Part shown: one piece after another, positions 16,010-25,677 of the stretch
Layout of the letters: each line of letters begins with the position of its first letter
Numbering within the stretch: position 1 is the stretch's first letter
Assembly (NCBI RefSeq): GCF_003703835.1
Contig: NZ_RDQR01000016.1
Span: 1 to 57,563 of the forward strand
Direction: 5' to 3'
DNA: 57,563 bases
DNA from: Auritidibacter ignavus
Lineage (GTDB): Bacteria > Actinomycetota > Actinomycetes > Actinomycetales > Micrococcaceae
Position numbers and translations under genes: made by a program
Notes under the pieces: model-generated
Told to the model about the DNA's origin: nothing
The model's input: only the letters and a program-made list of their open reading frames with translations
The model's database searches: none

Positions 16010-17317
16010 ATGGTTCCCACCTGGTCTGACACGCTGTACCCACCCCCGCTCACCAAGATGACCGACGGCACCGTCAAACAGACCAACCCATTTTCTGGCA
16101 CCCAGGTGTGGACCGTCCCCGGCAGAGCCCAGCGGCCCCTCAACGTAGCGAGCCCAGCAGTTAAGCCCCTCGACCCCGCCGAGGTCGACCACTTCTGTGC
16201 GTTTTGTCCCGGCAGACTGATGGACACGCCCCCGGAAAAATCCCGAATCACCGTGGGCACAGCCATTCGGACCGGGCTAACTGCCAGTCAACTGACCGAG
16301 GACCCGTGGAACTTCCGGCGGGTGCCCAACCTGTTCGAGATCCTCAGCTACGACTATTGGGCGAAAAACTACGGCTATCAGCTTTCTCATTCCGACCGTG
16401 ATCGGATGCAACGGTATCTGGCAGATCCGGCAGGTCGGCAACACGTCGACGACATTGTCACCACCAAGCTCCAGGCCTCCGGTATCGAGTCCACCGCCAC
16501 ATCCCGAGAAAACGCGACACTATCCTTCTTCGGTGGCGGCCACGAGCTGATCATCGGTCGCCACCATTTCCAGCCGGGAGCCACCCGGAGTGACCAGCTA
16601 GCCTCAGCCGGTACGTTGACACCCGATGAACATGCGGCGTTCTTTGAACTCAGCGCCGACGCGATGCGCAGTATCTATGCCCAGAACCGCTACGTGCGTT
16701 ATGTCCAGGTCTTCCAAAACTGGCTCAAACCCGCCGGGGCAAGTTTCGATCACCTGCATAAACAACTGGTCGGCATTGACCAACCTCCCGTATGGGCGGC
16801 ACGTGAAGAAACTTTGCTACGCCAGAATCCCAACCTGTATAACGAAGCCGCCGTTGACTACGCTGGCTATCACAACCTCGTGCTGGCCGAAAACGAGCAT
16901 GCGGTCATGCTCGCCGGGGTGGGGCACCGCTACCCCTGCTTGGAAGTGTGGTCCCGTTCCGAACACGCCCAGCCCTTCGACCACACCACCGACGAGCTAC
17001 GGGGCGTCTCCGATCTCGTCCAGGCAATGCACGCCGCCACCGGTCCTCTCGTGCCGGCCAATGAAGAGTGGTACGCCCAGCCGATCGGTTCGGTTGTGAA
17101 CATGCCGTGGCGGGTGCTGATGAAATGGCGGGTCTCCACGCTCGCTGGTTTTGAAGGTGGCACCAAGATCTATGTCAACACCATCGACCCCTGGACGCTA
17201 CGCGATCGGGTCCTCCCGGAGCTCTTTCGACTCAGGGATGAGGGTCTCATTGCGGAAACGGTGGCAATCGGCGAGGAGTGCTCCTATCGGCTGAATTCAC
17301 TCCGGTATCTAGATTGA
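16010..17317 (+). CDS. DUF4921 family protein, GalT-like nucleotidyltransferase fold
   Basis: A 435-residue cytoplasmic protein. The N-terminal part carries a CAFCPG zinc-knuckle-like pair of cysteines (about residue 63) and the middle carries FDHLHKQ, which resembles the His-x-His-x-Gln active site of galactose-1-phosphate uridylyltransferase and HIT enzymes. The reaction is unknown; a nucleotidyl transfer or nucleotide phosphorylysis is suggested by the motif. The longer upstream frame overlaps phoU and the terminator, so I start at ATG 16010, which has a -10 box 7 nt before it. It is convergent with pabC. Confidence 0.85.
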   Translation: MVPTWSDTLYPPPLTKMTDGTVKQTNPFSGTQVWTVPGRAQRPLNVASPAVKPLDPAEVDHFCAFCPGRLMDTPPEKSRITVGTAIRTGLTASQLTEDPWNFRRVPNLFEILSYDYWAKNYGYQLSHSDRDRMQRYLADPAGRQHVDDIVTTKLQASGIESTATSRENATLSFFGGGHELIIGRHHFQPGATRSDQLASAGTLTPDEHAAFFELSADAMRSIYAQNRYVRYVQVFQNWLKPAGASFDHLHKQLVGIDQPPVWAAREETLLRQNPNLYNEAAVDYAGYHNLVLAENEHAVMLAGVGHRYPCLEVWSRSEHAQPFDHTTDELRGVSDLVQAMHAATGPLVPANEEWYAQPIGSVVNMPWRVLMKWRVSTLAGFEGGTKIYVNTIDPWTLRDRVLPELFRLRDEGLIAETVAIGEECSYRLNSLRYLD

Positions 17318-17358
17318 GCAGTAGCGCACCGGGCAACCCAATACACTAGCCCCGCCAG

Positions 17359-18360
17359 CTAACCCGGCGCCACCTCGGTTGGCCCCTGTCGCCACTGTTG
17401 CTCCACGGGCCTGAAGCTGTCCAGCCACCGGAGGCGCAGGCGCTCGACCCATTCCAACAGATCCTGACTCACCGACGTCCGGCCTACGTTCGGAACAGTG
17501 TTCTCTGCCCCGGCCAAGACCACTGCGCTGGGGCCACGGTGCGCATTGAAATAGATGGCTCCCCCCGCTTGAGGATCGGTGACCCGGCGGAGGAAGTCAT
17601 CGAGCAAGACTGTGTCTGCGGTGATGCGCATCGCCCCGAATCTACCCCCGGTTTCTGCACATGCCTGTTGGAGCCAGGCCAGACTGGTGGACGGCAGTCT
17701 GGCCTCCCCGGAGAAGAACACCAGCTGATCGTCGTCAACCATCGCCAAGGCAGCGCTGCCGGCTTCGCACACGGCTCGTCCGTCGTGGAGCACCACATCG
17801 TCGATGTCCACGTCCGCCTCTCGGATCGCCGTGGCCCGAGAGTCTTGAGTAAAGGTAGCCAATCTGGCCAGATCGGGGCCTTTGATCATCGGATACCGTC
17901 GTGGATCAGGGGTTGCCGGAATCCACAGGCGGGTTATCTGCCGGAACGGGGCCGCAACTCGTAACGACAAGGTCACCTTCGGCGTCGGAGCATCCCGGGC
18001 AGACCGATCCGGGATTTCGACCGCAATCCGGGGGAACAGATCCGGGCGCTCGGTGGTCGGGTTTGGCCGGTCGGTGACGTGTTCTGACAACGTTTGAATG
18101 CCTCGCCACCAAATGTGTTCGATCTGTGCAGTGCCACCGCTGAGGCAGGGCACAAGGCCGGCGGTCTCCGGTTGCGCACTCAATCGATACCACCCGTCCA
18201 GAAAGCGGTCTCGGTGGCGCCGGAGATCCGGTGCGGCACCGTGCCGAACCCGAAAAGACTCGGCCAACACCACCTGGTCCGCGTACACTCGCCCCTCGGC
18301 GCTGGCCTCGGCCGGAACCGGGTCGAACCGGTCGCGGTTCAGGTCATAGACCAGCATCAT
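17359..18360 (-). CDS. pabC: aminodeoxychorismate lyase / class IV aminotransferase PabC
   Basis: A 333-residue fold-type IV PLP protein. In the folate pathway it releases pyruvate from aminodeoxychorismate to give p-aminobenzoate. The likely PLP lysine is in MIKGPDLARL, and the phosphate-binding region is near CEAGSAALAMV, which departs from the usual TEGTxSN pattern, so the call leans on context. The start ATG 18358-18360 (followed by a second ATG) overlaps the stop of pabAB; the long upstream frame is a shadow of pabAB. Gene order pabAB-pabC supports the role. Confidence 0.85.
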   Translation of the reverse strand: MMLVYDLNRDRFDPVPAEASAEGRVYADQVVLAESFRVRHGAAPDLRRHRDRFLDGWYRLSAQPETAGLVPCLSGGTAQIEHIWWRGIQTLSEHVTDRPNPTTERPDLFPRIAVEIPDRSARDAPTPKVTLSLRVAAPFRQITRLWIPATPDPRRYPMIKGPDLARLATFTQDSRATAIREADVDIDDVVLHDGRAVCEAGSAALAMVDDDQLVFFSGEARLPSTSLAWLQQACAETGGRFGAMRITADTVLLDDFLRRVTDPQAGGAIYFNAHRGPSAVVLAGAENTVPNVGRTSVSQDLLEWVERLRLRWLDSFRPVEQQWRQGPTEVAPG

Positions 18361-20663
18361 GGTCGTTCCCCTTTCGGCCTTGTTCGGGTACTGTCGGCGG
18401 TCGTCTCCTGGACGGCGCGGTTGAGCGCGGTGATCAGCACCTGGGCTTTGAGATTGCGTTCGGCCAGTTCCGCCTGAGGGTTCGAGTCGGCGACAATGGC
18501 CCCACCGGCGCCGATCGAGACCCGTGATCCATGCCGGACCAGCGTGCGAATCACGATATTTAGGTCGGCTTCCCCTTGAGTTCCCAGCCAACCGATGGTG
18601 CCCGAGTACACACCCCGGGCGCCAGCCTCCAGCGCATCGATGATCTCCAGGGACCGGACTTTCGGTGCACCGGTCATCGACCCGCCGGGAAAGCTGGCTT
18701 CGAGTACCTCGGCCACGCTGGTCTGGGGCGCAAGCCGACCGGTAATAGTCGACACCATCTGGTGCACAGTTGCGTAGGTTTCGATATTCATCAGTTGTGG
18801 CACGTGCACGGTGCCGGGTTCGGCCACTCGGCTGAGGTCATGGCGTAGCAGGTCCACGATCATGAGATTTTCGGCCCGAGTTTTCTCGTCGGTGGCCAAC
18901 TCGGCGGTGATCTGCCGGTCGCGCTCGGGATCCGCGCTACGCGCCACGGTGCCTTTGATGGGCTTGGATTCGACAATTCGTTCCCCCACAGCGTTTGTCG
19001 AAATCGTCAGGAATCGTTCGGGCGAGCTACACAGGATCTCCAGGCGATGATCGGTCCGACCGAAGCGGTCGAGCTCGAGCCCTGCAAAACAGTCAAAACA
19101 CAAGTAACCCGAGTATGGCGCCGGGTTGGCCTGACGTAGCCGGCAATACAGCGCGAAGGTGTCGAGCTGTTCGGGCACGGTTTGGGTGTAAGTATCGGTC
19201 AGACATACCTCGTAGGCATCCCCGGCCGCCAGGTGTTCCTGGATCCGGTCGATTGCCTGCAGGTACTGCTCGTCACCCAGTTGCCAAGACCCGGTGTCAC
19301 CGGGTGGGGTCAGCGAGCTGTCTTCGCTGAGGAGTCGCTCGTCGGTTGCCGGTGGCGGGTCAGTCTGGGGACCCAGTGGCACCAGATCCTGGTGGAGATC
19401 ATCCAGCAGCCGCGGGTCACCGATAGCGTAGAGGTGGACGGTATCGGGCTCGATCACAGTGAAACACTGTGGGCGCAACCAGTACCCGTCGGGCACCTGG
19501 GACCGATGACGTGGTGCCGTGAGGAGACCGGGGGTGATGTGCTGCCAAGCTTCATATCCGAAATACCCTAACCACCCACCACGGAATCCAACCGACCCCG
19601 GGGCGGTGTGGCTGAAGTCAGCGGCGTCGGTCAGCAGGTGGTGGTCCTGCAGATATTCCAACGCGTTCCCGCGGAGTTGCTGGAAGTTCCCGGCATCCGC
19701 AGCCGAGCCGGTGAGCACCCACAACTGCTCATCGGTGGCCCGGTAGCGGACCACTTGGGACAGCGGGCCGATATGTGCAGCCAGGATGCTGCGGATCGGT
19801 CCGGTGGCACCGGCTGAGCTGGGCGCGGAGGTATCCAGCCAGATCGCCACATCGGTCTCAGGCGTGCGCGCACGTGCGCGCAGGCGCGCGAAGGTCGCTG
19901 CGGTATCGGCCCGATACCCGTTGAGCTGGCGGTAATAGATCCGGTATTCGGGCCGGGCCTGGTGTGCCGGCTGGGGTGGGGCGTGCTGGATGCTGGCCGA
20001 CCGACTGTCCACAGGACTCTGGCAGGTGCTCCCGGATCCAGTAGGCGCGGTGTCTCCGAGAGCCAGAAAGTTCCGGATCAGATCTGGACCGTGCCCGGTC
20101 AGCACCGATTCGGGGTGATATTGCACTGCCCAGTGGTTGGTGGGCCCGCCCTGCTCATCGAGAACATTCAGCGCCATGACCACGTCATCCTCGGTGCGGG
20201 CATGCACCCGCATCCGGCCCTGAGGCAGATCGGTAACCTGCAACGAATGGTAGCGCACCGCGGTGGTGGGTTGGCGGATCCCGCAAAAGATCCCTTCCCC
20301 AGAGTGCTGGATCGCACAGACCTGGCCGTGGGCGGGGTGAGGTAGGCGGTCGATGGTGGCTCCGTGTAGCATCGCCAAGCCTTGCAGACCCAGGCAGACC
20401 CCAAGTACCGGAATATCACCGGCTGCTCGGATGATGTCGGCGGTGGCTCCAAAGTTTTGGGTTCGGGTGGGGGTCCCCGGACCGGGTGAGACCACCACAT
20501 GTGTGTAGGCTCCGGCGCGCACTGCGGCCACCAGCTCAGCAGTGATCTCACGGTGTTCGACCACCGTGGGGGTGGTTGCCGAGATGGTAGCCAGTAGGTC
20601 GACCAAGTTATAGGTGTAGGAGTCCTGGTGATCGATCACCAGCAGACGGTGAGCCGACACCAT
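18357..20663 (-). CDS. pabB: fused aminodeoxychorismate synthase PabAB
   Basis: A 768-residue fusion. Residues 1-200 are a class I glutamine amidotransferase with the nucleophile Cys in GVCLGLQGLA and the His/Glu pair in QYHPESV. Residues about 220-760 are the chorismate-binding PabB part, with the catalytic Lys in SKPIKGTVAR, the ENLMIVDLLRHDLSRV segment and GSMTGAPK. Together they convert chorismate and glutamine to aminodeoxychorismate for folate. The PIKGT motif separates it from most anthranilate synthases. It lies 21 bp after gpmA and overlaps pabC. Confidence 0.93.
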   Translation of the reverse strand: MVSAHRLLVIDHQDSYTYNLVDLLATISATTPTVVEHREITAELVAAVRAGAYTHVVVSPGPGTPTRTQNFGATADIIRAAGDIPVLGVCLGLQGLAMLHGATIDRLPHPAHGQVCAIQHSGEGIFCGIRQPTTAVRYHSLQVTDLPQGRMRVHARTEDDVVMALNVLDEQGGPTNHWAVQYHPESVLTGHGPDLIRNFLALGDTAPTGSGSTCQSPVDSRSASIQHAPPQPAHQARPEYRIYYRQLNGYRADTAATFARLRARARTPETDVAIWLDTSAPSSAGATGPIRSILAAHIGPLSQVVRYRATDEQLWVLTGSAADAGNFQQLRGNALEYLQDHHLLTDAADFSHTAPGSVGFRGGWLGYFGYEAWQHITPGLLTAPRHRSQVPDGYWLRPQCFTVIEPDTVHLYAIGDPRLLDDLHQDLVPLGPQTDPPPATDERLLSEDSSLTPPGDTGSWQLGDEQYLQAIDRIQEHLAAGDAYEVCLTDTYTQTVPEQLDTFALYCRLRQANPAPYSGYLCFDCFAGLELDRFGRTDHRLEILCSSPERFLTISTNAVGERIVESKPIKGTVARSADPERDRQITAELATDEKTRAENLMIVDLLRHDLSRVAEPGTVHVPQLMNIETYATVHQMVSTITGRLAPQTSVAEVLEASFPGGSMTGAPKVRSLEIIDALEAGARGVYSGTIGWLGTQGEADLNIVIRTLVRHGSRVSIGAGGAIVADSNPQAELAERNLKAQVLITALNRAVQETTADSTRTRPKGERP

Positions 20664-20684
20664 CGTGGCGGATGGCCGGGCCGA

Positions 20685-21431
20685 CTACTTGCCCTGGGAG
20701 GCCACCGCGGCAGCACCAGCTTCAGCGGCCTCAGGGTCCAGGTAGCGTCCCGGGGCGATCGGGGCAAAGTCCGTATCCAGCTCGTAGACCAGCGGAATTC
20801 CGGTGGGGATGTTCAGCCCGGCAATATCGTCGTCGGAGATGTTCTCCAGGTGCTTAACCAGAGCGCGCAACGAATTACCGTGGGCGGCGATGAGCACGGT
20901 CTTGCCCTCGGCCAGATCCGGAATAATCGCGTCGTTCCAGTAGGGCAACAGACGCTCGAGCACGTTCTTCAAGCACTCGGTGCGCGGGGCGTTATCTCCC
21001 AGGTCCGCATAGCGGGGGTCACCGATCTGGGACCAGGTGGAGGAGTCTGCCAACTCCGGCGGAGGCGTATCGTAGGATCGACGCCAGATCATAAACTGTT
21101 CTTCGCCGTACTCATCGCGTACTTCGGTCTTATTCTTGCCTTGCAAGGCACCGTAGTGGCGCTCATTCAATCGCCAGGAACGCTTGACCGGAATCCACTG
21201 CCGATCAGCGGTGTCCAGAGCCAGATTCGCGGTGGTAATGGCCCGGCGCAACAGCGAGGTGTGCACCACATCGGGCAAAAAGCCACCCTCAGCCAGCAGG
21301 TCGCCGGCGCGGGTCGCTTCGGCGCGACCATTCTCGGTCAGCGGGACATCCACCCACCCGGTGAACAGGTTCTTTTCGTTCCAAACACTTTGGCCGTGAC
21401 GCAAGAGCACGAGACGATAATTTTGAGTCAT
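20685..21431 (-). CDS. gpmA: 2,3-bisphosphoglycerate-dependent phosphoglycerate mutase
   Basis: A 248-residue histidine-phosphatase-fold enzyme that interconverts 3- and 2-phosphoglycerate in glycolysis. The active-site motif [17 protein letters not shown] is near the N-terminus, RHYGALQG lies near residue 90, and the second His is in AHGNSLRAL. Start at ATG 21429-21431, 10 codons into the open frame; a TATGCT -10 box lies 6 nt upstream and GGAG is very close to the ATG. It lies between the DUF2516 gene and pabAB on the same strand. Confidence 0.96.
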   Translation of the reverse strand: MTQNYRLVLLRHGQSVWNEKNLFTGWVDVPLTENGRAEATRAGDLLAEGGFLPDVVHTSLLRRAITTANLALDTADRQWIPVKRSWRLNERHYGALQGKNKTEVRDEYGEEQFMIWRRSYDTPPPELADSSTWSQIGDPRYADLGDNAPRTECLKNVLERLLPYWNDAIIPDLAEGKTVLIAAHGNSLRALVKHLENISDDDIAGLNIPTGIPLVYELDTDFAPIAPGRYLDPEAAEAGAAAVASQGK

Positions 21432-21473
21432 GGCTCCAGCATATCGGGTCTTGTCGGTCACCTCACCCGCGGA

Positions 21474-21818
21474 CTAAAAGGCGTATCCGCCGGTATCTCC
21501 TTTGATCTCTCGGCGCGGACCGGCCAAGTACACCGCAGCCACACACAGCGCTACCAGAGTCAGCAGGCCGGTGGTTCCAACCTGGTAGAACAACAACGGC
21601 AGGGCGGTCATGATGGTACCGACGGCCGCCGAGATCCCGGTCAGCAACAGCCAGAAGTTTTTCGACTGACGTCCCACAGCCAGGAAGTCACGACTTTTGC
21701 GCCCCAGGCAATCGATGAACGCCCAGAGTTGGATGACCAGTGACACCACGGCAAAAATGATGCTGAGCCAGTGCTCAATGGTCAGCACAATCGCCCCGGG
21801 GGTAGATAATGTCAGCAT
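21474..21818 (-). CDS. DUF2516 family membrane protein
   Basis: A 114-residue protein with three predicted membrane helices (about residues 15-35, 55-75 and 80-100) and a WAFIDCLGRKSRDF loop typical of DUF2516. Function unknown; the family commonly lies near gpmA or phosphate genes in actinobacteria. The ATG has a perfect TAGAAT -10 box 6 nt upstream. It is divergent from tmk, with only 84 bp between the two start codons. Confidence 0.85.
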   Translation of the reverse strand: MLTLSTPGAIVLTIEHWLSIIFAVVSLVIQLWAFIDCLGRKSRDFLAVGRQSKNFWLLLTGISAAVGTIMTALPLLFYQVGTTGLLTLVALCVAAVYLAGPRREIKGDTGGYAF

Positions 21819-21824
21819 GATGCT

Positions 21825-21895
21825 ATTCTACGCGCAGATCCTGGTTTCGATCTCGATCACACCCTGAGTGTTGCTCGTCGGGTTTTGGGTAGACT
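21825..21895. promoter_or_regulatory. divergent leaderless promoters for the DUF2516 gene and tmk
   Basis: TAGAAT (21825-21830, minus strand) ends 6 nt before the DUF2516 ATG, and TAGACT (21890-21895, plus strand) ends 7 nt before the tmk GTG. Both fit transcription beginning at or beside the start codon, and the two promoters share the 84-bp gap. Confidence 0.5.
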
Positions 21896-21902
21896 GATCC
21901 GC

Positions 21903-22667
21903 GTGAGTCACCCCGCACTTGATCCTGCTTCTGCCCGTCGCCCGGACGCGCTCGACGACCGCACCGGGTATTTTGTGGTGTTTGAGGGTGGCGACGGTAC
22001 CGGCAAATCCACCCAAAAATCCCGGTTGCACAAGTTGTTGGCCGGTTTGCCGTGGGTGCATCCCGATCAGCGGATTATCCACACCCGGGAACCCGGCGGG
22101 ACCCCGCTGGCCGAAAACGTCCGGACTTTACTGTTGGAGTCCCCACAGGAGCACATCACGCCGTTGACCGAGGCCTATCTGTTCGCCGCGGCACGCGCCT
22201 CCCACTGTGCTGAGGTGATTGACCCGGCACTACGGTCCGGACACGTGGTGGTCAGCGATCGTTTTCTGGCATCGTCAGTGGCCTACCAGGGGGCCGGCCG
22301 TCAGCTGGGCGAAGATCTGGTCTCACGGCTCAATGCCCCAGCGGTGGCGGGACTACGTCCTGATCTGACCATCGTGTTGGATCTCGACCCCGAGCTGGGC
22401 GCGCACCGACGCCGGGCACGACAACACAGTGTCGGTGAGGATCGGATCGAATCGGCCGGGTACGCCTTCCACACGCGGTTGCGGAACTCTTTCCTCGCCC
22501 AAGCGGCCGCCGATCCCGTACACCACCTCGTGTTGGATGCCACCGGTGAGGTCAGCGACATCGCCCGCACCATTGCCCAGCGCGTGCAGCAGGATCTGCT
22601 GACCCGGGCATTGATCGAGCCGACGGCGTCGACCGGACCCGCGGGGCCCCCGGAGTCGCGCCGATGA
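21903..22667 (+). CDS. tmk: thymidylate kinase
   Basis: A 254-residue P-loop kinase that phosphorylates dTMP. P-loop FEGGDGTGKSTQ near residue 25, the base-binding/catalytic DRFLASSVAYQG segment (about 120), and a LID region rich in Arg (HRRRARQHS). The GTG at 21903 is preferred to the upstream TTG at 21885 because TAGACT lies exactly 7 nt upstream and the TTG falls within the promoter. Its last codons overlap holB by 4 bp (ATGA), the usual tmk-holB pairing. Confidence 0.95.
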   Translation: MSHPALDPASARRPDALDDRTGYFVVFEGGDGTGKSTQKSRLHKLLAGLPWVHPDQRIIHTREPGGTPLAENVRTLLLESPQEHITPLTEAYLFAAARASHCAEVIDPALRSGHVVVSDRFLASSVAYQGAGRQLGEDLVSRLNAPAVAGLRPDLTIVLDLDPELGAHRRRARQHSVGEDRIESAGYAFHTRLRNSFLAQAAADPVHHLVLDATGEVSDIARTIAQRVQQDLLTRALIEPTASTGPAGPPESRR

Positions 22668-23896
22668 ACCACACCGTCAACTCCAGTTTCGCCACTGACT
22701 CGCATCTCTCGCGCCAGTTTCCGCCGGTCTGGCGCCATCTGGCCGGCCAGCGCCACGTGATTGCCCAACTAACTCGTCCCGAGACACTGCGCGCCCCAGC
22801 CCACGCCTGGCTGTTTACCGGGCCTCCGGGGTCGGGTCGCTCCACCGCTGCCCGAGCTTTCGCCCAGTCGCTGGTCTGTCAGCGCGAGCAGCTCGCCGAA
22901 CGTGGTTGTGGGCAATGTCCGGCTTGTACCACGGTGGCGGCCGGTTCTCACCCGGATGTGAAGATCCTGGCCACCGAGAAGGTCAACTACACGATCGAGG
23001 AAGTCCGCTCCCTAGTCGCCGAGGCCCAGGACCGCCCGGCCACCGCGCGCTGGCGGATCTTCATCATGGAAGATGCCGACCGGATGACCGAACGGGCCAC
23101 CAACGTGTTGCTGAAATCCATTGAGGAACCCCCCGAGCGCACGCTGTGGATCCTATGTGCCCCCTCCCCGGCCGATGTGCTGATCACTATTCGATCCCGC
23201 ACCCGCTCGGTCAACTTGGCGATCCCCTCGCTGAAGGATGTCACGGATCTGCTGGTCTCCCGCGACGGCCTCGATCCGCAACGAGCGCGATGTGCTGCCC
23301 AGCTGGCTCAACACCATGTAGGAATGGCCCGCTGGTTAGCCAGTCACGACGAGGCGATGCGCCGCCGGGATAAGGTGGTGCGCCTGCCACTGACCATTCG
23401 CACCGCCTCGGCAGCGGTGGCAGCCGCCGAAGAACTCGTCGCACTCACCAAGCAAGAAGCCGATGACTCGGCCACCGAACGCAACGCCGACGAACGCGCC
23501 AGCCTGTTGCGGTCCTTGGGGTTGAACGCGGATGAAACGATTCCGCCGAAACTGCGCCACCACGTCAAACGTCTCGAGGAGGAGCAGACCGCCCGAACGA
23601 AACGTAGCGTGCACGATGCATTAGATCGGGCGATGATTGATCTGAGTGGACTGTACCGGGATGTGTTGATGATTCAGCACGTTCCGGATGCCACGACCCG
23701 TCACGATATCGAGCTGATCAATCCGCATTTGACCGATCAGCTACTCGACTACGCCCGTACCGTGACCCCGGCCCACCCTCTCAACGCGCTACAGGCCATC
23801 AACGAGGCCCGGCTACGCCTGCGGAGCAATGTCCCACCCCAGTTGGCCCTGGAAGCCATGTTTCTGGCCTTGATCCCACGCCGACCCCGCCCCTGA
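22664..23896 (+). CDS. holB: DNA polymerase III delta-prime subunit
   Basis: A 410-residue clamp-loader subunit. The AAA+ domain has a Walker-A-like GPPGSGRST in which Arg replaces Lys, in line with delta-prime not hydrolysing ATP, and a four-cysteine zinc module (CQRE...CGQCPAC). It includes a Sensor-1-like segment around TNVLLKSIEEPPE. It helps to load the sliding clamp at the replication fork. Translation is coupled to tmk. A helical, charged C-terminal domain extends beyond the usual E. coli length, as in other actinobacteria. Confidence 0.93.
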   Translation: MNHTVNSSFATDSHLSRQFPPVWRHLAGQRHVIAQLTRPETLRAPAHAWLFTGPPGSGRSTAARAFAQSLVCQREQLAERGCGQCPACTTVAAGSHPDVKILATEKVNYTIEEVRSLVAEAQDRPATARWRIFIMEDADRMTERATNVLLKSIEEPPERTLWILCAPSPADVLITIRSRTRSVNLAIPSLKDVTDLLVSRDGLDPQRARCAAQLAQHHVGMARWLASHDEAMRRRDKVVRLPLTIRTASAAVAAAEELVALTKQEADDSATERNADERASLLRSLGLNADETIPPKLRHHVKRLEEEQTARTKRSVHDALDRAMIDLSGLYRDVLMIQHVPDATTRHDIELINPHLTDQLLDYARTVTPAHPLNALQAINEARLRLRSNVPPQLALEAMFLALIPRRPRP

Positions 23897-23913
23897 GTGA
23901 GGAAGGATCACCG

Positions 23914-25563
23914 ATGCCCCCATCCCCCACCGCCCCACGCTGGCTGTCTGACCGCACTACTACGACCGCTCTGGCGGTCATCACCGCGCTGAGTCTCGGG
24001 CTGTCTGCCTGCTCGTCTGAGCAAGACCAGAACAGCACCAACACCGGTCGCGATTCGCAACCTGTCACTGACGGCCAGGGCTCTGAGGAACCCACCGAGA
24101 ACGGTCAGCCCGAGGACGAGGATGAGAACCCCGGTATCTCTCAGGAGGCTGGCAACCTGGAGTCCTACTACGATCAAGACCTGGCATGGTCCGAGTGCGA
24201 GCAGACGACGGACTTCGAGTGCTCGATGGTGCAAGTCCCCTTAGACTATGACCACCCCGAGGAGGCCTCAATCCAGATTGCAGTGACCCGTCCGGCCGGG
24301 ACCGACGCGGATCAGCCCAGCCTCCTCGTCAACCCCGGCGGACCGGGTGCCTCCGGTGTTGATTTCGTTCAGCAAGACCCCGAGACCCTGTTTTCCCAGG
24401 ATCTGCTCGAGGCCTTCAGCATCACCGGTTTTGATCCCCGCGGGGTGGGTGATTCCTCTGCGGTGGAGTGTTTCGATGATGCCGGTACCGATGAGTTGCG
24501 CGCCGTTGATGAGGGCGATCTCTCCGGCGATGAGGGTTTAGCGCAGGTTCGCGAGCAGGCCGAAGAGTATGCCAGCGTCTGTGATGAGAATTCCGGTGAG
24601 CTGCTCGATCATATCGATACCGACAGTGCCGCCCAGGATATGGACATTCTGCGGGCCGTGCTCGGAGATGAGAAGCTGAGTTACCTGGGTTATTCCTACG
24701 GCACCGCGTTGGGTGCCAGCTACGCGGAGCAGTTCCCGGATCGGGTTGGGGCCATGGTGCTTGACGGCGCGCTCGATCCGGCGGTGGGCACCGACGAGAT
24801 CACCTTGGCTCAGGCCGAAGGATTTGAACAAGCCCTCCACGCCTGGGCCACCTGGTGCACCGAGACCCCGAATCAATGTCAGCTAGAGGGCTCCACCACG
24901 CAGATCGTGGAGACCGTCCGCGACCTGCTGGCCGATGTCGCCGAGACGACGCCCACCGCAGCTGATGGGAGGGATGTGCCGATCGGGACCTTCGTGTCAG
25001 GGCTGATCGTGCCCCTGTATTCCGAAGCGTCGTGGCCGTTGCTAGGGCAGGGCGTGACCGAGGCCATCGATGGTGACCCGTCGCTGGTGCAGTCCTGGGC
25101 TGATATCACGGCCGACCGGGCCCCGGATGGCACCTATACCACCAACAGTTTTGACGCCTTTAATGCCATCAACTGCGCCGACCACCCGGTCGATGCCGAT
25201 CAACAGCACATGGATGCTCACGCCGAGCAACTCGCGCAGGTCTCCCCGACGTTTGGACCGCATATGTCTCATGGAGCGATCGCCTGTGACGTCTGGCCGA
25301 TTGAGACCCCCGAGCCAGGCCGTGAAGTCTCTGCCACCGGGGCAGACCCCATTGTCGTGGTGGGCACCACCGGGGATCCGGCTACCCCCTACCAGTGGTC
25401 TGAGGCCCTGGCCAGTCAACTCGATTCCGGCGTGTTGGTCACCCATCAGGGTGAAGGCCACGGCGCCTACGTTCCCGGTAACGATTGCATCATCGAGGTG
25501 GTGGATGACTACTTGATCCACGGCACCGTACCGGAGGACGGCACCACCTGCCCGAACGCCTAG
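23914..25563 (+). CDS. exported alpha/beta hydrolase, tripeptidyl-aminopeptidase-like lipoprotein
   Basis: A 549-residue secreted hydrolase. The signal peptide ends in LSAC, a lipobox, followed by a Gln/Glu/Asp-rich linker. The alpha/beta-hydrolase core has an oxyanion loop NPGGPGASG, the nucleophile Ser in GYSYGTALG, the Asp in GTTGDPATPY and the His in GEGHGAYV, with a C-terminal TAP-like domain. Relatives cleave short N-terminal peptides outside the cell; the exact substrate is unknown. It starts 17 bp after holB, and its codon use matches its neighbours. Confidence 0.9.
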   Translation: MPPSPTAPRWLSDRTTTTALAVITALSLGLSACSSEQDQNSTNTGRDSQPVTDGQGSEEPTENGQPEDEDENPGISQEAGNLESYYDQDLAWSECEQTTDFECSMVQVPLDYDHPEEASIQIAVTRPAGTDADQPSLLVNPGGPGASGVDFVQQDPETLFSQDLLEAFSITGFDPRGVGDSSAVECFDDAGTDELRAVDEGDLSGDEGLAQVREQAEEYASVCDENSGELLDHIDTDSAAQDMDILRAVLGDEKLSYLGYSYGTALGASYAEQFPDRVGAMVLDGALDPAVGTDEITLAQAEGFEQALHAWATWCTETPNQCQLEGSTTQIVETVRDLLADVAETTPTAADGRDVPIGTFVSGLIVPLYSEASWPLLGQGVTEAIDGDPSLVQSWADITADRAPDGTYTTNSFDAFNAINCADHPVDADQQHMDAHAEQLAQVSPTFGPHMSHGAIACDVWPIETPEPGREVSATGADPIVVVGTTGDPATPYQWSEALASQLDSGVLVTHQGEGHGAYVPGNDCIIEVVDDYLIHGTVPEDGTTCPNA

Positions 25564-25608
25564 TCCTCGCCCTGGCGTGCCCCGAACGTCTGTGGTCAGC
25601 TGTCATGC

Positions 25609-25630
25609 TTGAGCACAACGTTTTGCTCAA
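25609..25630 (+). terminator. hairpin after the hydrolase gene
   Basis: TTGAGCA (25609-25615) pairs with TGCTCAA (25624-25630) around an 8-nt T-rich loop. The right arm overlaps the -35 region of the tRNA-Thr promoter, so the stem may also affect that promoter. Confidence 0.4.
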
Positions 25631-25652
25631 CGGCCACCGCAACCGCTATGAT
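25623..25652 (+). promoter_or_regulatory. promoter of tRNA-Thr
   Basis: TTGCTC (25623-25628), 18-bp spacer, TATGAT (25647-25652), 25 bp before the mature tRNA. Confidence 0.55.
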
Positions 25653-25677
25653 TTCTAGTCGTGGCTTGTTCAGCCTC

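Noticed and set aside
19862-19890. GCGCGC-rich alternating stretch inside pabAB (possible Z-DNA or repeat)
   Set aside because: It encodes an Arg/Ala-rich helix of the protein in frame, so codon content explains it.
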